A DNA stretch of 43,022 nucleotides from a virus: IMG/VR virus record IMGVR_UViG_3300032282_005958, positions 1 through 43,022 of that record; one strand, given 5' to 3'. This document shows, one piece after another, positions 40,671 through 43,022 of the stretch. Below the pieces are notes generated by a model. That model was not told the origin of the DNA. It worked only from the letters and a program-made list of their open reading frames with translations, and searched no databases. The position numbers and the translations under genes were made by a program. Each line of letters begins with the position of its first letter. Positions within the stretch are counted from its first letter, which is position 1.

Positions 40671-42026
40671 ATGCCTGAATATTTCCCGGAAAATAATACA
40701 CCCCTTTGGTCGGATACTGAGGTTCGCAGTCTCCAGAAGATTTCAAGCAGTCTTGATAGCCTTTCAACTGGTGGGAGTGGTGGTATTATCGGGTCGTTTC
40801 CCACAGATGCTTTTGGTAGATTAAAAGTATCCAATCCATTCACGCTGTTTGATTCCAGTCATCGGTATCGAGATAACGGATTGTGGAGCACAGCAACAAG
40901 TGAAGTTGGCTCGGCCGCCACTTTTAATGCAACCCAAGGTCTTATTGAACTGACTATTCCCTCGACTGCCGGGGCTTATGTAATCCGAGAAACCAATAAA
41001 GTTTTTTCTTATCAGCCTGGCAAGTCATTGATGACGATGAATACCTTCGTCATGAACTCAGCCAAAACAAACTTACGCCAGCGGGTTGGTTACTTTAATG
41101 ATGAGAATGGAATGTTCCTCGAGCTTTATGGAAACGCGTTAACGTTTGTAGAAAGATCTTTATCCACGGGTACGGAGACGGCTGTACCTCAAGCTGACTG
41201 GAATGGAGACAAACTTGATGGTACCGGCCCTTCTGGCATCACGCTCGACATAACTAAAGCCCAAATCTTATGGATGGACATTGAGTGGTTGGGTCTTGGG
41301 ACGGTACGAATGGGGTTTGTGATCAACGGTCAACTTATTACATGTCATTCATTTCACCATGCAAACTTGGTCACAACCACCTACATAACTACCGCTAGCC
41401 TGCCGTTGAGATATGAGATTCAAAATGTAACTAGTGCTTCTATTCCATCTACATCAAGCACATTAAAACAAGTCTGTTCCACAGTTATTTCAGATGGAGG
41501 ATACCAGTTGAGCGGAGCGCAACAAGCTGTTGGGATTGAAGTTAAAACTCCAAGAGTTCTGGCTACGTCTGGAACTTTCTACCCCATCATATCTCTTCGT
41601 CTTAAGTCATTGCAGAATACTCCCGCTTCGGCAGTGGACCGAACAGAGGCTATTGTAATCTTGACTGCTGCCTCCATTATGCCAAACACCTCTCAGAGTA
41701 ATCCAAACCACAATTGGAGATTAGTTCAAAGCACAAGTACAACAGGCGGAGCCTGGGTAAGTGCGGGAGATGATTCCTCTGTTGAATATAATATAACGGG
41801 TGCATCAGTTAATCAAACAGCTGGAAGAATATTGGCCAGTGGATACGTAGCTTCATCGAATCAAGGAATATCCTCGGTTAATATCTTAAAAGAAGCTCTG
41901 TTCAAATCACAGCTTGAAAGAAATGGACTTACTGGAGTTGCATCTGAACTTACATTGGAAGTGGCGGCAAGTGTAAACAATGCTGAAGTATTAGGCTCTT
42001 TGGATTGGGAAGAGATAAGTCGTTAA
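40671..42026 (+). CDS. Virion structural protein with a GRLKVSNP module (451 aa)
   Basis: The signature DAFGRLKVSNPFTLFDSSHR (residues about 45-65), followed by IRETNKVFSYQPGKS and GYFNDENGMFLELYGN, belongs to a widespread family of uncharacterised phage virion proteins, probably fibres or head appendages. The C-terminal half is beta-rich. No catalytic motif is visible. It starts 3 bases after the previous stop, without Shine-Dalgarno sequence (TTTATG), and ends head-to-head with a minus-strand gene, overlapping by 4 bases. Confidence 0.72.
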   Translation: MPEYFPENNTPLWSDTEVRSLQKISSSLDSLSTGGSGGIIGSFPTDAFGRLKVSNPFTLFDSSHRYRDNGLWSTATSEVGSAATFNATQGLIELTIPSTAGAYVIRETNKVFSYQPGKSLMTMNTFVMNSAKTNLRQRVGYFNDENGMFLELYGNALTFVERSLSTGTETAVPQADWNGDKLDGTGPSGITLDITKAQILWMDIEWLGLGTVRMGFVINGQLITCHSFHHANLVTTTYITTASLPLRYEIQNVTSASIPSTSSTLKQVCSTVISDGGYQLSGAQQAVGIEVKTPRVLATSGTFYPIISLRLKSLQNTPASAVDRTEAIVILTAASIMPNTSQSNPNHNWRLVQSTSTTGGAWVSAGDDSSVEYNITGASVNQTAGRILASGYVASSNQGISSVNILKEALFKSQLERNGLTGVASELTLEVAASVNNAEVLGSLDWEEISR

Positions 42027-42265
42027 CTTGTTTTAACCATCGGGACTTTGCTCCACTCAATCTTGACGTGGAGCTCACCATCCTCGTACCACACGTCCAT
42101 GTCGGGGCGATAACCCTTTTTAAGATTATTGTTTAAGTCGTGAAAAGCCTTGCGGGTAATAACCAGCTCTTCCGATTTATTATCAACAGTGGCGGCTGCT
42201 AATAACACACGGAGAAACTGTTCGGACAATCCACCGAACGATGCTTCTGCGAGCTTCTTGGGCAC
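42023..42265 (-). CDS. Hypothetical protein on the minus strand (80 aa)
   Basis: Helical start (KLAEASFGGLSEQFLRVLLAAA), a basic middle (LVITRKAFHDLNNNLKKGY) and an acidic beta-like end (DMDVWYEDGELHVKIEW) look like a folded protein. The GTG start at 42265 has a TTGACT promoter-like element at the standard spacing but no Shine-Dalgarno sequence. It converges on the previous gene with a 4-base overlap of the stops. No family recognised. Early regulatory proteins of phages are often this size. Confidence 0.65.
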   Translation of the reverse strand: MPKKLAEASFGGLSEQFLRVLLAAATVDNKSEELVITRKAFHDLNNNLKKGYRPDMDVWYEDGELHVKIEWSKVPMVKTS

Positions 42266-42271
42266 AATTCA

Positions 42272-42299
42272 ATGTTGAGGGGATGGATTGCCAAGTCAA
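42272..42299 (-). promoter_or_regulatory. Minus-strand promoter-like element for the 80-residue gene
   Basis: On the minus strand TTGACT (42299 to 42294), a 16-base spacer and CAACAT (42277 to 42272, 3/6 match) precede the GTG by 6 bases. The -35 region TTGCCAAGTCAA is nearly palindromic and carries TTGCCA on the plus strand at 42288-42293, so divergent promoters may overlap here; that resembles the palindrome at 9-22. Confidence 0.45.
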
Positions 42300-42323
42300 T
42301 ATAGCTGGGACAATCTGAGGGAA

Positions 42324-42425
42324 ATGAAAAACACCAAACGGGATATTGTCTGGTTGGTGTGGATTGTGGTGCTTGCAATCGGAAAAACAATAATTATAAT
42401 GATCCATAGAAGGATCAAATCGTGA
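42324..42425 (+). CDS. Tiny membrane protein (33 aa)
   Basis: MKNTKRD, then a hydrophobic helix of about 17 residues (IVWLVWIVVLAIGKTIIIMI) and a basic end HRRIKS. It has an AGGG-type ribosome-binding site (42318-42321) and its TGA overlaps the GTG of the next gene. Too short to be sure, but the positive ends around a Trp/Ile/Val-rich core and coupling to the next frame favour a real gene. Membrane toxins, antiholins and anti-host proteins of phages can look like this. Confidence 0.5.
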   Translation: MKNTKRDIVWLVWIVVLAIGKTIIIMIHRRIKS

Positions 42426-42583
42426 TAAAAAATATTCCCGAGTCCCCGGAGTTGGCGATACTTCCAGAACAAGTCACGGATATTCTGCAATTTGCACGTG
42501 CTTGTTCTCTTGGCATCATCACCCCCGAGGAGCTCGGGAATAAGTTGGACGATTTTGAAACGTGGTTAGGTGAACATTTCTAA
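42422..42583 (+). CDS. Small acidic protein (53 aa)
   Basis: MIKNIPESPELAILPEQVTD, then a helix ILQFARACSLGIITPEELGN and an acidic end. The composition is that of a small helical protein with an oligomer-like or partner-binding surface. GTG at 42422 overlaps the previous TGA by 4 bases. It converges with the minus-strand gene whose stop lies 1 base further on. No family recognised. Confidence 0.5.
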   Translation: MIKNIPESPELAILPEQVTDILQFARACSLGIITPEELGNKLDDFETWLGEHF

Positions 42584-42584
42584 G

Positions 42585-42746
42585 TTATCGTCCGAGTAAT
42601 TTCTTCTCTATCGTCACGCAGGTTCTGTAATACGTGCCAAGGCAGATCGAGTAGACCGACCAAGTCACCACCATAAAACCTACGAGCTGGAAACAAAGCA
42701 GTATCATTCCCAGCACACATAGTCCTTTGCGTGGTTTCTTGATCAC
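42585..42746 (-). CDS. Tiny membrane protein on the minus strand (53 aa)
   Basis: Basic start MIKKPRKG, then one or two hydrophobic stretches (LCVLGMILLCFQLVGFMVV and a shorter one up to about residue 38), a short loop and the basic end EKKLLGR. GTG start overlaps the stop of the 71-residue gene (GTGA). It is the only well-formed reading in this stretch; a longer minus-strand frame across 42580-42831 looks like random sequence. Confidence 0.5.
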   Translation of the reverse strand: MIKKPRKGLCVLGMILLCFQLVGFMVVTWSVYSICLGTYYRTCVTIEKKLLGR

Positions 42747-42958
42747 CCTTGGACAGCAGCCAATCTGAGGGCCTCGTCTGCTCCGGCCTTGTAGACGTTC
42801 TGCAATACGTCGTCCAAGAACTGCGGGGCAAGCTCTAGTTTAAGGTTGTCCACCTTCTCATTGGCTGTGTCCACGGTTGCGTTAAATGAGATCTTGTGGA
42901 TGCTGTCCCCAGCACCCCAGAGGATCTCGCCTTGTACCTTCTTCTCGTTATTAGTCAT
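42743..42958 (-). CDS. Hypothetical protein (71 aa)
   Basis: MTNNEKKVQGEILWGAGDS, then KISFNATVDTANEKVDNLK and a helical end LAPQFLDDVLQNVYKAGADE. Plausible small alpha/beta fold. Its ATG overlaps the TGA of a gene that comes in from the window edge, and its own TGA overlaps the next GTG, so three minus-strand genes are chained. GAGG lies about 9 bases before the ATG. No family recognised. Confidence 0.65.
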   Translation of the reverse strand: MTNNEKKVQGEILWGAGDSIHKISFNATVDTANEKVDNLKLELAPQFLDDVLQNVYKAGADEALRLAAVQG

Positions 42959-43022
42959 TCTAATACCTCACTCCAGTATCGGCTATTCTTATAGCCTTGT
43001 AGTTTATCCCACCAGATGAACC
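42955..43022 (-). CDS. C-terminal end of a minus-strand gene (cut by the window)
   Basis: The last 22 codons, FIWWDKLQGYKNSRYWSEVLE, are aromatic-rich and coding-like, ending in TGA that overlaps the ATG of the next gene. The upstream part is outside the window. A perfect hairpin, GGCTAT-TCTT-ATAGCC at 42981-42996, lies inside this coding tail; it has no T-run and is not a clear terminator. Confidence 0.5.
   Translation of the reverse strand, partial: FIWWDKLQGYKNSRYWSEVLE

Noticed and set aside
42580-42831. 83-codon minus-strand frame
   Set aside because: Its sequence looks random; the 53-residue membrane protein and the 71-residue protein explain the region with 4-base overlaps.
42981-42996. 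Hairpin as a terminator
   Set aside because: The perfect 6-base stem is in coding sequence and has no T-run on either strand.

Overview
The window is a contiguous part of a tailed double-stranded DNA phage genome, most likely a podovirus-like virus. It holds a large terminase, a long podovirus-type head-tail connector (portal), a scaffold-like protein, a major capsid protein, a nozzle/adaptor-like pair, many fibre proteins, and a 3,863-residue protein of the giant internal or ejected type. No replication genes, integrase, small terminase, tRNA or CRISPR array were found, so the window is probably the morphogenesis half of a larger genome. A lipoprotein that looks like a unimolecular spanin implies a host with an outer membrane. 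The host phylum cannot be read from the sequence.

Layout. 1-7643 is packaging and head: terL, portal, a small protein, scaffold, a 270-base structured leader, the major capsid gene and a small companion, closed by a strong terminator at 7653-7694. 7711-8719 holds small proteins, including an XhlA-like membrane protein. 8725-14950 mixes fibres (LamG-like, collagen-like, possible chitin-binding type) with a lysis cassette: u-spanin-like lipoprotein, three-TM holin candidate, CHAP endolysin, then a PD-(D/E)XK nuclease. 14950-22823 holds a nozzle-like protein, two large propeller/Ig fibres, a small fibre-adaptor protein and a tail-adaptor candidate. 22827-37628 holds two internal-protein candidates and the giant protein with an embedded superfamily 2 helicase. 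37642-42026 has a GH24 lysozyme and a run of small or structural proteins. 42023-43022 is an island of very small genes on both strands, several with 4-base overlaps.

Most genes are on the plus strand and tightly packed, with ATGA, TAATG or GTGA overlaps. Few have a clear Shine-Dalgarno sequence. At least five plus-strand genes, and one minus-strand gene, instead have a TTGAC(N)-type -35 box and a -10-like hexamer placed so that transcription would begin at or next to the start codon. This suggests leaderless mRNAs. The main exception is the major capsid gene, whose long leader contains two hairpins that present the same 12-base sequence in their loops, followed by two more stable hairpins. 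That leader and the promoter geometry are the most novel-looking features here.

Genes probably work together as a standard virion programme: TerL packages DNA through the portal into a scaffold-built shell; adaptor, nozzle and fibres form the short tail; internal proteins and the giant helicase protein are likely delivered with DNA; holin, endolysin and spanin release progeny. Assignments without a recognised family are marked as such.
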